From assembly GCA_030248215.1 (NCBI GenBank), contig JASANG010004053.1, positions 62,001-126,000 of the forward strand: a stretch of 64,000 nt of DNA, written 5' to 3'. Shown piece by piece: positions 32,990 through 44,239 of the stretch. Within the stretch, counting starts at the first letter, position 1; each line of letters begins with the position of its first letter. The notes under the pieces were generated by a model. It had not been told where the DNA came from. It did no database searches and saw only the letters and a list, made by a program, of their open reading frames with translations. A program made the translations under genes and the position numbers. Source of the DNA: Enoplolaimus lenunculus. Taxonomy: Eukaryota; Nematoda; Enoplea; Enoplida; Thoracostomopsidae.

Positions 32990-33179
32990 CAAAGATCAGG
33001 AGTGGAACGTTTTTTATGCCACTGTAATAGAGTAAACTTAAGCTTTAGAGTTTTTGCTTTGGCTTAAAATTAGACTTAGATATAACTTGTTGTTTATGCT
33101 TAGGCTTACGCTTTGGTTTAGGTTCAAGCTATAGAGCACGCTTATACTACTGTTACGGTCCTGTTCTATACATTGGCCA
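32990..33179 (+). mobile_element. TTAGGC-core element, full length
   Basis: gcaaagatcaggagtgg to ggtcctgttctatacattgg. The core is longer and more degenerate than usual (GGCTTACGCTTTGG, TTTAGGTTCAAGC). The intact TTAAGCTTT motif is present. Confidence 0.75.
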
Positions 33180-33734
33180 GAACATTCATCAGCACCCGTT
33201 GATACTCACAAAAAACTTTTCTGAAAATAATTTCGTTTTAAAGTTCAATATTAAAATATTGTTGCTCGACAATAGTTTAATATTGAGAATGTCGAAATGA
33301 TCCAGTTTTAAAAGTTTTTTTTGCGGCTCAAGCGGGCGGGCAACAATGAAAAAGATAACCGGCTTGATACGACTGGCTTGGGACCAGACAACTGTAGACA
33401 GCAATTGAGAAACATGTGAGTCAAGGGCGTAGCGAGGAGTTCATTTCGGAACGGTATAAGCTGAATTAAAACGTGTTTGCAAGCGAGCTTAGCGAGTGAA
33501 AAATGCTTTAATGGATTTTAGAATTCAGCAGATTTACCGATTATTCTAAAACCTGTAAGTTAAGCTGTTTTTTATTGTTTCTCCTGTTGTGGGAAGATAT
33601 CCTTTTATGCTCACTTCTATGCACACTGCATTCGACTAAACTGGTGCATTGCATTTATTTCGATGAATCAGTAAGTGCCTGCCGTAGAGGCGTTATAGAT
33701 ATTTCGGTTATGGTTTGTCGGCCAGTGTTACTTT

Positions 33735-33900
33735 TAGGGGCGTAACAGTAGATTAAGCGTATTTCTAAGCCTAAGCCTAAACCTAAGCGTTTCACAAATG
33801 TGTTCCTAAGCGTAAGCCTGAGCCTAAGCTTAGGCCCAAGCCTAAGCAAACAATTGTAATCTAGAATCTAAACACACTCTTTGATAGACCCACCAGACAC
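33735..33900 (-). mobile_element. TTAGGC-core element, second end type
   Basis: Starts TTAGGGGCGTAACAGTAG and ends TTTGATAGACCCACCAGAC. Core CTAAGCCTAAGCCTAAACC, GCCTGAGCCTAAGC, CCCAAGCCTAAGC. Close sister at 42074-42236, so this is a distinct subfamily. Confidence 0.65.
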
Positions 33901-33904
33901 CTTT

Positions 33905-34680
33905 ACGCACCTTAAAGTTAACAAACTGAAAAAGGTAAATGTTCACTTTGGTTGGGTACACTGCTGAATTGCATGTTATCATAGGGGCCAGGGTCTGTTT
34001 CTATGTAGTAAGGTGGCTAGCGTACATGCTTTTATGGACACTTACTCTCCAAGACCAACGTAATATCAGAAGTGCTGAAAAGCAAAACGGAACGCAGTAT
34101 CAAAAATTTTAGAATGACATAGCTAGTTTCGTATAGAATCTTTTATATGACATAGCTAGTTTTTACTATATTCGTATGAATGATATTGCTAGTTTGTGAG
34201 GCTTTCCTATGTTCCATGTTAATGGAACCGTTGCTATTAACTAACAGAATTATGCTTAATAGCAAAAAATTTAACTTTTTGTCAAAAAAAATAAAATATG
34301 GCATCAAACATACTGTTCCATAACTTTCTGTTCCATGCTAGAGTTAAGAAAGAATAAGAAATACGCGGAAGTTTTCAAGGATTTAAGCTATTTTTATATT
34401 CATTAAATGGTTGCAGTAGTTTTTATTTACAGTTCAGACGTGCCTGACGGCTGTTTCGGCAATAACTTTAATAACTTGTTTGCGAGCAAATCAAAAACTA
34501 TTTTGACTAGACAAGCACATATTATAGGGAGATTAGAGTTGCCCTGTTTTTACCAACTTTTCGCTAGTTGATATAATCTGGGCTAAACGTTTGAAAACAA
34601 AAATAGTTTCCTTTTAGTACATTTGTTTAACCGGAAACAATTTTCAAAATTTTCAAGAAAGGCAAAAATTTAAAGAAATT
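33905..34680. other. geneless, nothing recognised
   Basis: A small direct repetition of ATGACATAGCTAGTTT occurs three times between 34110 and 34190. No other structure. Confidence 0.45.
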
Positions 34681-34714
34681 TTTCGCTTAAAGATCGTAAA
34701 CTGAAAATTTTCGT

Positions 34715-34985
34715 TTAACCCTTTCTCACATGAATATTTTCTATTTCCCCTGAGACCTACTTTTATGCTAGGATTTGAACTCCAGTGACTGGAGTGGGAG
34801 GCGTATACCATCACCACTCAGCTATAGGAGCTTGACGCTCGAGCCCGAGGGGGCTCTCACGTCTTGCGGTGATTTAGTACTATGTATACGTGTTGCAATT
34901 GTTAAACACGGTGCGATATATACTATTTAACGTATATACACTGCGCTGAGTTGCCTACAGGCAACTCAATGTGAGAAGGGGTTAA
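34715..34985 (-). mobile_element. piggyBac-like tRNA-bearing element, copy E
   Basis: Complete: TTAACCCTTTCTCACAT to ATGTGAGAAGGGGTTAA. Preceded by the same spacer (cgtaaactgaaaattttcg) seen between the paired copies. An unoccupied TTAA at 34687-34690 sits exactly where the partner element would end. The tRNA-like module is on the minus strand. Confidence 0.85.
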
Positions 34986-35079
34986 GTTAGTTGACAGCTA
35001 AGTGTATGAAAGTCCACTATTTGCCAACGGATAGCAATGTAGTTCTTTAAAACTAAGGCATTTTAATACTAGATCGGTC

Positions 35080-35180
35080 ACACTGTAAATTTTAGTGAGT
35101 TGATATTAACTCAGAATGAGTTAGAATTACTTTGCCTGAGTAAGGAAAGAACTATCTGAACTCAGAATTCAATATCTCAT
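35080..35180. mobile_element. foldback element, AACTCA family, partial
   Basis: CACTGTAAATTTTAGTGAGT, then GATATTAACTCAGAATGAG. Half of a family member such as 53445-53693. Confidence 0.5.
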
Positions 35181-35184
35181 AGAT

Positions 35185-35970
35185 CAGAGCCATAAGTTCG
35201 TCAAAAAATGTCAATGACGTTGCATTTTGCGGAAATTTGAAAAAGTAAAGCACCAGGCGAAAGTCGAACCTCGACCAAAAAAAAAAAAAGACCACCCAAA
35301 CCAACCCAACCACCCCCCCCTTGTCTTTGCTTTACGCTTTTATGACTGGTGTATGCAATCCCAACGCGTACACGTACAGAATTTTAAATTTCCAAATGAT
35401 TCTTGCCTTTTAGCACAGAGAGGTCAAAAATAGAAATTGCAAATTCCGGCGGGATCCTACGGTAAAACACATGGAGCTTTTCCTCTAAAACTAAAATTTT
35501 AGCTCCATCTTTCCAATAAGAATCGGTAGAGAATTTCCATCAAAGATATTCTAAGCCAAAAACCAAAAAATAGCTACACGGAAAAAGGATGGTAAAATCT
35601 GTACCCAGGAAATTTTTCATTTTAAAAAAGACAGCCTTCAGGCCGTCTCAAAAACTAGTTTACGGTGTAATTCATTATGAAAAACTGTTCGCTGTTACCA
35701 TATGGTTGAACCAGATGACAAAAATTCACCAAATGGTGCCCAAAATTATTCGAAGCTAAAAGCAGAACAATGCAGAATGGTTTTTGTGCCAGGAAATAGT
35801 CTTGTGTGTCACTTACAGGTGTGAGATATCTCATGATTTTCAATTAGCACTTATTGAGCAAACTGGACATTTACATCAAGTATAGGTAACTATATATGCA
35901 TATATAATATATGATATATATTACTCTGTTATCGAAAAATTCATTTGTCAACTGCAGAGATATATCATAT
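35185..35970. other. geneless
   Basis: Includes an A-run followed by C-rich sequence at 35277-35325 and a phrase (CAGCCTTCAGGCCGTCTC) at 35630 that recurs near 53710. No gene supported. Confidence 0.4.
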
Positions 35971-35976
35971 TATTAA

Positions 35977-36186
35977 GGGTTACGCTAAACTTTCCGGTGC
36001 AGGTCAATGACGCGCGCCGCCGTCCACCATTGCGCATTACCGGAAGCCGCCGTTTTGCTTGCGGTCCACGCCGTGCTACACCGGCACGGCGCCGTGTGTG
36101 ACAAATAAAGGCAAGCTCAAGATGTGCATCGCGGCGGCTTCCTGAGCTGTGGGGCATCGTGCGTTTCTTAATTTGTAGCGCAATCC
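35977..36186. mobile_element. Harbinger-like GC-rich element, clear TAA duplication
   Basis: GGGTTACGCTAAAC to TTTGTAGCGCAATCC, with TAA directly on each side. Longest member seen (210 bp), GC-rich interior with CCGCCGT and CGGCACGGCGCCGTG. Confidence 0.75.
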
Positions 36187-36189
36187 TAA

Positions 36190-36650
36190 ACACCTTTTAG
36201 TTGAAAGTTTTCCACTGGAAAAACTTAATATATCATGAATATGGTCGTAATATGTACGCCTTTTATAAGATACATCTCCGAGTTCCCATCGAAGACGACA
36301 TAACCTCAGATTAAACAGTTATAAGTGCTGTTAGGCTGAAGTTCTGTATGTCATTTTCGGTTTTATCTCGGAACATTCCGTAAAAAGCTCATAAAAAGCT
36401 TCGATGCCGTGTAGTAATACAGCATTTTTTTGCCATCAACTATTGATAGGTGCTATGCACAAGGCTTTAACACGTTTACAGACAACTATGGGATTTTTAG
36501 CTAAGTGTAATGATTACGGGCAGGGCTGGTGTAGCCACCCCATACCCGCATTGGGAGGGTCTTCGCCGTTAATGGAGCCAGTCACCCTAACCGGTTGAAA
36601 CAAAAACCGCCAAAGTTTTGAAATGCATGTGGCTTCTTGCTCGCTTGGTT
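36190..36650. other. geneless
   Basis: TTGATAGGTGCTATGCACA near 36444 matches the end motif of the element at 45921. Nothing else recognised. Confidence 0.4.
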
Positions 36651-36655
36651 TCTGT

Positions 36656-37021
36656 AATGGAATTCCGGTATTTTTCACTATCCGGTTCCGGTAATAAAGT
36701 CAGTATTTTATCACTGGAATTTTTCGGTATTTTCAGTATTGAAAATTTTTCTCATATGAAAACTTTAAAAATATTGGCTATTATTCTAACTTATTTTTCG
36801 AAAATTGTCTGAACTTCTATTGCCAAAATTTTCAATTTGTGTCATACTCCATAATTTATCATACGTTTCCAGCTACTGCGTTTGTTTCATTACACCATTA
36901 AAAGCGATAAAAGCATTAGAAATAATTTTTTTGTTAAAAAGTATTTTTTCATTTCCGGTTCAGGTTACGCGTATTTTTTAACTTTCCGGTTCCGGTATTA
37001 TATAATTCCGATTGCACCCTG
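36656..37021. mobile_element. CCGG-word element (TTCCGG type)
   Basis: Left CGGTATTTTTCACTATCCGG and right, read inverted, CAGGGTGCAATCGGAATTAT. Words TTCCGGTTCCGG and GGTTCCGGT lie at both flanks of an AT-rich middle. CAGGGTG-like termini are shared with 62647-62996. Confidence 0.5.
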
Positions 37022-37024
37022 ATT

Positions 37025-38880
37025 GCAGTATATGCATACATATTGTATATATTACAAATACAACGGTGCTGAATATATCAGATAGCTTTTAAATTGATTG
37101 AAGAGTGAAACCAAAGGTTGGGGGAAGGAGATTAAGTTGGTATAATTCAACCGATGGAAAATTTTACAGTGGAAGGATTAAACAGCGTCTATATTGGTGA
37201 AAAACTAAACCGGCACGTGGGGAAGAGTTAAACTGATTTAATTCTTCAGCTGGAAGAATTAAGCTAGTTTAATTCTTCCGGGGGAACAATTTTACGGGTG
37301 AAGAACATGACACCGCACTGATTACACGTTTTCTAAAATTTGTAAAAATCGTTTTGGCAGTCATTTTTTGATCGATTGCTTTTAGTTTAAATATTTGCAT
37401 AATTTATTATTAAAAAAAACTAAAACTCTAAAACGAGGTAGCGAAGAAAGGAGTATTGTTATCTTTAAATCCTTCAAGACACACTTGATTTGCCGGCGAG
37501 TAAATTATTCAATACAATGCTGAAAAAGTATAAAGTTTCATTCCTATGAGAAAATTCTGTAAATTAAGTAATTTTTCCGATAATGGATGGTATTTGAAAA
37601 AAGTTGAGGACCAAAAAAGGCCGATGCAGTGAATTCTTTCTAATCTGAACCTGTGACATTTGTGACAACAACTCTATGCAATGGCATAGCAACGACAAGT
37701 TGTAAATGGATAGTAAAAGATGAAATGGGCAAATTTTGGCTAGCTTTTACCTTTAACTTTATTGAAAAGAATCACTAAAATTGTTTAAGCAGTGTAACGT
37801 TTCACTAAACTTTCCTTGTACAAAACGATTCCTGATATTCATTATTAAAATAACTGGAATTATATCTATAAAGCTGCAACGCTCCACATACGTATTTTGG
37901 ACACCGTTCCCACTGACTGTTAAAAACGTATATGCATACCAAATGGGTTACTTAAATTTGATTAGTATAGACTATCATGATGATCGTATAAATTAAAAAG
38001 ATTTTTAGTTGCCGTTTCTGCATTTGGGCAAATGATATGCTGAACTTGGTTGCAACGTTTGCAACCTGGTTGACTAGTATCTGTAATAACTGATTGTCAT
38101 AGAAATATTATAAATTCGTGCTATTTTCAATAGATGATAGATCGTAAACAGTGTGCGACTCGTATAACGGATAACAGCAATGGCCGCCCAAAATTAAGTG
38201 TGAACGCGGTAGCAGCGCCGCAGTACCCTAAACAGCTGCAGAAACCATAGGATACGGTAAATAATTATCTACTTGACATTCGCATAATTGTCTATTTGTA
38301 ATTCGTTTTGGCTGCGAGCCGTTGAAGCGTGCCAAAATCGTTGCCAGTTTTAAAAGCGTCAGGCCGCAAAAATCCAAAATTACACAATGGATTTCAAGTC
38401 TTTTGACGTCAACATTGTTTTAATTAAAAACATGATTACTTTAACGCCACCATACAGGGGCTAATGCTTCTGGAATGACGGACGGCGAAACATTTCGGCA
38501 GGAAAAGCAAGCAATACGTAATAGTGAAAAAACCTCGCAAGTGAAACGAACGAAAAGACAAACGCAATTTTAGTACTACCTATGCGTATCTTAATTGAAA
38601 ATTTTGGTTTTGACTCCTGGTACCGGGCCACGGCCTCAGTGTAGTTTCCCTTTGATCTACATGTGACTTATTAATGTTGTTTTGGTCACGTCTGTGCCAA
38701 AAAAGTGTTGTATACCAGATGTGTAAATAATTAAAACGAACAATCCGTTTGGAGGAATAGTGTTTGATGCCAGTCTGGTCTTGGTCCCGTGCGAACAGCG
38801 TTCAAACTTGAGTAAAAAACTGTATTTTGAACTCTATTACACCTAAAACATGGCAAACAGCGAGAAAAAATGAGTATAAA
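37025..38880. other. geneless
   Basis: 37080-37310 holds four loose repeats of AATTCTTC-(C/A)G-GGAA type phrases with GTTTAA. No coding support elsewhere. Confidence 0.4.
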
Positions 38881-38885
38881 CATAA

Positions 38886-38994
38886 AGGCGGGCCAAAGGG
38901 GTGCTGAGCTGGCCCATTTGAAAAAATTTTGGATCCCCTAGAAAATTTTCAGCCTTGCTTGTATCTCCAACAATTGAGCTGGCTACAAGCCTGC
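38886..38994. mobile_element. hAT-like non-autonomous element
   Basis: AGGCGGGCCAAAGGGG on the left, TTGAGCTGGCTACAAGCCTG on the right, and CCCCTAGAAAATTTTCAGCC inside, the last shared with 51255 and 57972. Confidence 0.55.
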
Positions 38995-38999
38995 TTGCC

Positions 39000-39750
39000 G
39001 ACTGCGAACGATTGACAAATCCAAACCAACTCAAGCGATTAATTGCGATATTTTATAAATCGTACAAGGAAATTGGTCCAAACTTAGTAAAACTATCACT
39101 AACTGAAGATAGGTGCTACACACATTAGAGAATACGGCTCAACAAAATAACAATTCGGCATCCCATTATTCCACAAACTCTAGTTTGAATCATTTCAACT
39201 TTTATGGCTTGAAAATTAATTAAATTTTACGCCAAAAGTAAACCTAACACCAAACCAGTGATGTACTGGGTGATTCGGCTTGGAGAGTGGGGCAGCACAT
39301 CCCACGAAAAATGTAAAGTTGCCTTAACGATGGTTCAGCGAGTCATTGAGCTTACCGTGTATAACTTTAATTTGAAACGGCGGGGGAAGGGCTGCCCCTC
39401 TCTCGGGACACCTTTATTAAACATAAGTGCCGTATCTGTGTTTGTTGTGAGTTTGTGATGTGGTTTTTTGTTTCAATATCACAACACTTAAACGCTCACA
39501 AATTGAAAATTGTGCGTTTCTAAAACCTTTGAGGTTTAGGTTTATATATAAGATAACAACACAGTATATGTTTGCCTGAACGTTAATAAATCATTTGGTT
39601 TGATAAATTACACTCATTCGCCCTTGCCAGATGGAATTGATACCGTGCCTGAAGTGAAAAACAACGTTGCATAGAAACCGGAACTTGGGTGATTGGTTGA
39701 AAGTTCTGGTTTCTAAATTATTTTGTCGGTTCAGTGTTGCAAACTTGGGC
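39000..39750. other. geneless, nothing recognised
   Basis: AGATAGGTGCTACACACAT at 39107 resembles the end motif at 45921. No exon supported. Confidence 0.4.
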
Positions 39751-39755
39751 CAGTC

Positions 39756-39900
39756 GCCAATATATAGTACAGCGTCGTAACAGTGGTATAAGCACATTCC
39801 TAAGCCTAGCCGTAGTCTAAACAAAAGAGTGTAATGCTTATATAAGCTTAGTTTGTTGTAGTCCTGCATAAAAACGTTCCGCTCCTGATCTTTACATGGT
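39756..39900 (-). mobile_element. TTAGGC-core element, core reduced
   Basis: ccaatatatagtacagcg, GGTATAAGCACATTCC, CTAAGCCTAGCCGTAGTC, then TTATATAAGCTTAGTTTG and cgttccgctcctgatcttt. Ends well kept, but most hexamers lost. Confidence 0.7.
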
Positions 39901-39969
39901 CCCAAACTTGAGAGTGGATTCGGAATGCGATCATTTTAGTTTACAGCGGTGAACAGATAGCCAGTACAT

Positions 39970-40200
39970 TTAGCCCCTTCTCGAATGGAGTACACTATGA
40001 GCCACTGAGCGCAAATCGTGTTCTGTGAAAAAGCACACAATGCATACAAACCTTCGCAAAACGCAGTGCTTAATCGGTCTCATATGTGAAAGTCTTATAG
40101 CTGAGCAGTGATTTCAAACGCCTTCGAATGAGAATTTGGGCTCGAATTCAAGCATAAAATTTGATTTCAAAAGAAAATATCTAAGTAAGAAATTATTAAA
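39970..40200 (+). mobile_element. old copy of the piggyBac-like tRNA-bearing element
   Basis: TAGCCCCTTCTCGAATGGAG, then GTGAAAGTCTTATAGCTGAG and GGGCTCGAATTCAAGCATAA, and AGTAAGAAATTATTAA at the right follow copies C and D from end to end with heavy divergence. It shows that the family has been active over a long time. Confidence 0.55.
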
Positions 40201-40218
40201 AATAAAAGACATTGAAAC

Positions 40219-40668
40219 TACTATAGTGACCCGAATAAGATGGGGGTAACAAGAGGGGGGTCCCCATTTTGACTCCCAAACGATAGGAGTCCGTATCTTT
40301 AGTAGGAGTCCGTCAGCGGATAGATTCTCCAAACCCTCATTAGAGTCGATATATGTCAATAATTCCTAATTGTAGCGCATAAATGAATAGAGGACCAAAT
40401 AAACTTAAGTTCGAAACTTTAAAGCGCACTTAAGTTTTGAAAGTAACGTTCCAAAGTATAACCTTGCGTTATCGCTCAAGCTTTCGATGCAAAGCAAAAA
40501 ACGTTTAATTGAACAGATCGTTGCAATGCCGGATATATATCAGTAAATGAAGGGTGGCGGAGGGCTGGTTGAAAATAAATAACAGTCCGTAACAGAATAA
40601 CAAGAAGGCTACCCTCTGAAGAAGCCAAATAAATATCAGTTTCTCCTCTTGTTCGGATCACTACGGTT
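40219..40668. mobile_element. TACTGTAGTGACCCG element, copy 2
   Basis: TACTATAGTGACCCGAATAA at the left and CGGATCACTACGGTT at the right. Internal matches to copies 1 and 3 (GGAGTCCGTATCTTTAG, AGCCAAATAAATATCAG). Confidence 0.7.
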
Positions 40669-40984
40669 CGTAAAGATGTTTTCAGCTTGCAAAAATTATT
40701 TTGTTTCAGACCATGTGATGTTCTGTCATGAAAAGCCTGGCAAAGTAATAGACCTAAAACTGAGCTTAAAATTCGTATGTTATATCTGGTATAGTCTAAA
40801 AATGATCGTATTTTAAGTTGAATCTTTAATTGTAACTAGTCGTCCAGCTTTACGCAATGCGTAAAAGCGTTAGCAAATGCACAAAAATCTGTATATCAGT
40901 TGTCAAATTATAGAACAATTCTATATATGCGCTAATAAAATTATTGTAGACAAAGTATAATGCTTTAAACTTGCTCAAAATATG

Positions 40985-41323
40985 TACTGTAGTGACCCGA
41001 ATAAGAGGGCGGAATAAAAAAGGGGTCCCATTTGTGAGTCTCCATCAATTGAAATCCGTATCTCTAAATAAGAGTCCGTAAGCGGATAGAGGCCCTAAAC
41101 CGTAATTAGAGTTCATAAATGTCAAGTATCTCTAACTGTAGTGCATGAATGACTCCAGGACCAAATAAAGCTTTGTTCGAAACCTTAAAGGATGTATATC
41201 AGTAACGAAGGGTGACGGAGCGTGAGTTAAAAATAAATAACAGTCGATGACCAAACAACAGGGTTGAAATCCTCTAGAGAGGCCAAATAAATATCAGCCC
41301 CTCTTATTCCGGTAAATACAGTA
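40985..41323. mobile_element. TACTGTAGTGACCCG element, copy 3
   Basis: TACTGTAGTGACCCGAATAA to CTTATTCCGGTAAATACAGTA. Same orientation as copy 2, about 320 bp further on, and shorter by about 110 bp. Confidence 0.7.
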
Positions 41324-41639
41324 AGTTATAAACGCACAAGACTGTTTGAGGTTCGGATCAGAAACTATAAATGTTGCCAATTTTACCAAACCAGCTGTAA
41401 GCATAAAACATTAATGTTTCCATAATTTTAAGATTTGCATCTTATTTGGATAAATGTCAAAGATAACAAGCACCATTAAACAGCTTAAACCCGTCAAAAT
41501 GAGGTTACCAGTAAACTCAAATCTTGTTACATAAAAGAAGTCAACAAAGGTGGTCCGTACATTTTTATCGTTTTTATTGACTGTTCTTAATATATTTAAG
41601 GTTTATTAATTGCTTTAAATTGCAGTCGATATACCGCAA

Positions 41640-41800
41640 TTATGATGGCATCGCGTTTTGGAGAAGTTGAAGCGTCAATCTCATGTATAGATAGGAGATA
41701 ATAGTAAGCGCCTGGGTTTTGGAAGTCTGTCCTTCAAATCCAAGCTTAAAATTCAATCACCGATAAAATAGGAAACAGTTAGAGACTGCAAGGCCAATGG
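41640..41800 (+). repeat. very old tRNA-like relic
   Basis: AGCGTCAATCTCATGTATAG, GCGCCTGGG, TTCAAATCCAAGCTTAAAAT follow the tRNA-like module of the piggyBac-like elements position by position with many changes. Confidence 0.3.
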
Positions 41801-41889
41801 GTCAAAAGTTATGGCGAAAAAATGAATGCTTAATCAGTAATACAATAGATTTACTATTAAACGGGACCTGTTAATTATAGGGTGTTTGT

Positions 41890-42005
41890 CAAACCTGAAC
41901 CTACGCCAAATTTAAGCCTAAGGATCAACATAAGCGTAAACTTAAGCCTACCTATACCTAAGTATCAATATATGCCTAAGCTTAAGCCTAAAGATTCTCA
42001 GACTA
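41890..42005 (-). mobile_element. TTAGGC-core remnant
   Basis: TTTAAGCCTAAGG, TAAACTTAAGCCTACC, TGCCTAAGCTTAAGCC. No ends. Confidence 0.4.
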
Positions 42006-42073
42006 GCATGCCTCTAAAATTAAACATGAACCATTAAAGGTATTCGATGAAACTCCATAGCCAAGGGTGTATC

Positions 42074-42236
42074 TAAGGGGCGTAACAGTGGATTAAGCGT
42101 ATTCCTAAGCTTAAACAACCTAACCCAAAGCGTTGCAAAAATGTGTTACTAAGCCTAATCCTAAGCCTAAGCTTAAGCCTAAGCAAAAAATCTAATCTAG
42201 AATCTAAACCCACTTTTTATAGACCAGCCAGAAACC
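42074..42236 (-). mobile_element. TTAGGC-core element, second end type
   Basis: AAGGGGCGTAACAGTGG to TTTTTATAGACCAGCCAGA, sister of 33735-33900. Confidence 0.65.
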
Positions 42237-42239
42237 TGG

Positions 42240-42840
42240 ACACCGCTTAAAGTAACATGGGTTGTGTTTTATATAAACGATTAGGAGCCCTTGCCAACAG
42301 TGTGTCAAACAAACTACTGCGGTTTAAATGAAAAGTTATAATACTAATTAAATATTTCAGTTATATACGCTAGCAATGCCTAGACGTTCACTTTCCGGTG
42401 ACAGTTCTTTACATTAGTTTAAAGGTTAAACTCAACAATGACTAGCTAGCGGGCTAAATATTTGTATAACTCGAAGTTTTCAAACACTTACAAATGTGTT
42501 TGTCACGCCAGAGCAAAATTGAAATCAAAGCGGATGACTACAACGTAAAAGACTATAACTATTGAAACTAGCTTTTATCATAGCGTGGTTTAATTAGTTT
42601 TACCAAGAGTCGATGATGACTTTCTTTAGAAGAGCGTGCAACTGAGACATCCTGTGTACAAAAGAATGTACCCAGCGCGTGGGGCGTTTTTGGCCTACCC
42701 CCTTATTTCGAAGGGGTACAATTGAAATATTGTCTTCTCTTTCAGTGTTAATTATTTAGCTGCTTTGTTTATACTTTTAAGCACCATCGAGATTGTATGC
42801 TTTCGATATTATTGACCCGCTAAATAAAGAGGGTTGTTTG
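42240..42840. other. geneless, nothing recognised
   Basis: No supported features. Confidence 0.4.
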
Positions 42841-42844
42841 GTTT

Positions 42845-42993
42845 TACGCTAATTTTCGGGGAAATTTCAAAACTTTACTACCGGACTTGTCGGTACCTCC
42901 GCCAAAAATTCTACCGGAGCCGGATCCGGAGGCCGATTTTCGGCCGGAGTCGGAGCCGGATGCAGACCTCCGGTTGTACCCTACTAGCTAGCT
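42845..42993 (-). mobile_element. CCGG-word element (CCGGAG type)
   Basis: On the minus strand: AGGGTACAACCGGAGGTC, CATCCGGCTCCGACTCCGG, CCTCCGGATCCGGCTCCGG, AGAATTTTTGGCGG. Matches 49734 and 58422 at its start. Confidence 0.65.
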
Positions 42994-43108
42994 ATTGACT
43001 AATGTCCAACTTGACTCCATTCAATTAGAAATCCTGGTGACGTGCCTGATATGTTAGCATTGCACAGATTTCAGACCTCAAATATATGCCTAGTACTGCA
43101 TTTTACTT

Positions 43109-43269
43109 AGGCCCGCATCCAAAGGTGAGGACAAGAGGTGCACAGCCCCCTTAGAAAGTTATGCCGCTCTCTGAAAATTTCAACATTGCTAGTATGTCGT
43201 CGGAAACCCTTCTATGCTTCTCTAAATTTTTTTTGCTCCACCTAGCAAGGTGAGCTGGCTACAAGCCTG
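43109..43269. mobile_element. hAT-like non-autonomous element
   Basis: AGGCCCGCATCCAAAGG to GGTGAGCTGGCTACAAGCCT. Confidence 0.55.
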
Positions 43270-43274
43270 AACTT

Positions 43275-44120
43275 AATGAAATTCTGGTGAATTTCAACTC
43301 ATTAATTTTCAGAATGACAGTAAATGACAAAAATAGATCGAGGAAGTAGAGTAACGTGTTGTATAGTTATGCGCAAATTTGACCAATCCGTTTACACTGC
43401 AATGTGTCAATTTCAACTGCAAACCATTTCCAACCGTCTTACTAACTGCAAACTTTATGCTTTTAATAGATTCGCAATTGCAGTATGCCTGGGAATTAAC
43501 ACGAAATGCCCCCGTCATGAATTCTGAACAGCTGTTTTGTTCCCTTAATGGTTGTTAACAAAAGATCCCTGCTCTTCGAAATATTCATAGAACGTAACCC
43601 CCCTTTTCAAAATTGTGTGATGTCCATTATTAGCAAAGAAACGTTTTAAAATGGAAACATTTTTACACGAAAGATAGAAGTGAATCTCGACAGACCTAAT
43701 CAAGGATATATTATTTGCTTTGTATAAATTTTTAGTCACATTTTCTTAATAGGTGTTTTGCAAGGCAACAGATAGAATACGACTTGGTTTAACACAGTTA
43801 CCAGTTCAATAATTCTGAAATTATTGGTTTGCCCAGGTAAACTTTTATGCAATCAAGAGCCGTTGGTATCACAAACTACAAACTAAAGGGCAGAAGCGTA
43901 ACCCTGTCTGACACAGATAGTTTCTGTTTCGTATAAGATGTTAAATTCAAGCCGATATTCGGGTAACAAGCTCTCAGATGAAAGAAGCCTATTAGAAAAG
44001 GGCTTATATTTTCTTTTATGGGGCCACTGTTGTTTGACGCGCCAAGAAATACCTTTGGAAGAATAACTCCATAACTAAGTCTGTGCAAAATTAATACTAT
44101 GCCAAGGCATTGCAAGTCTA
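43275..44120. other. geneless, nothing recognised
   Basis: Overlapping frames on both strands at 43309-43527 have no features that suggest protein. Confidence 0.4.
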
Positions 44121-44127
44121 AAGCGGC

Positions 44128-44236
44128 CCATATATCGAACACGGCCGGATCGTTTTCCGGAGGGGCTATAATAGAGTCAGTTTAAGCTTTAGACTATTTT
44201 TTTGCTTAGGCTTAGGCTTTAGGCTTAGGCTTCTGA
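44128..44236 (+). mobile_element. TTAGGC-core element, left half
   Basis: tatatcgaacacggccgg, ggggctataatagagtca, TTTAAGCTTTAGAC, then a nearly pure GCTTAGGCTTAGGCTTTAGG. Right end absent. Confidence 0.65.
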
Positions 44237-44239
44237 ACT

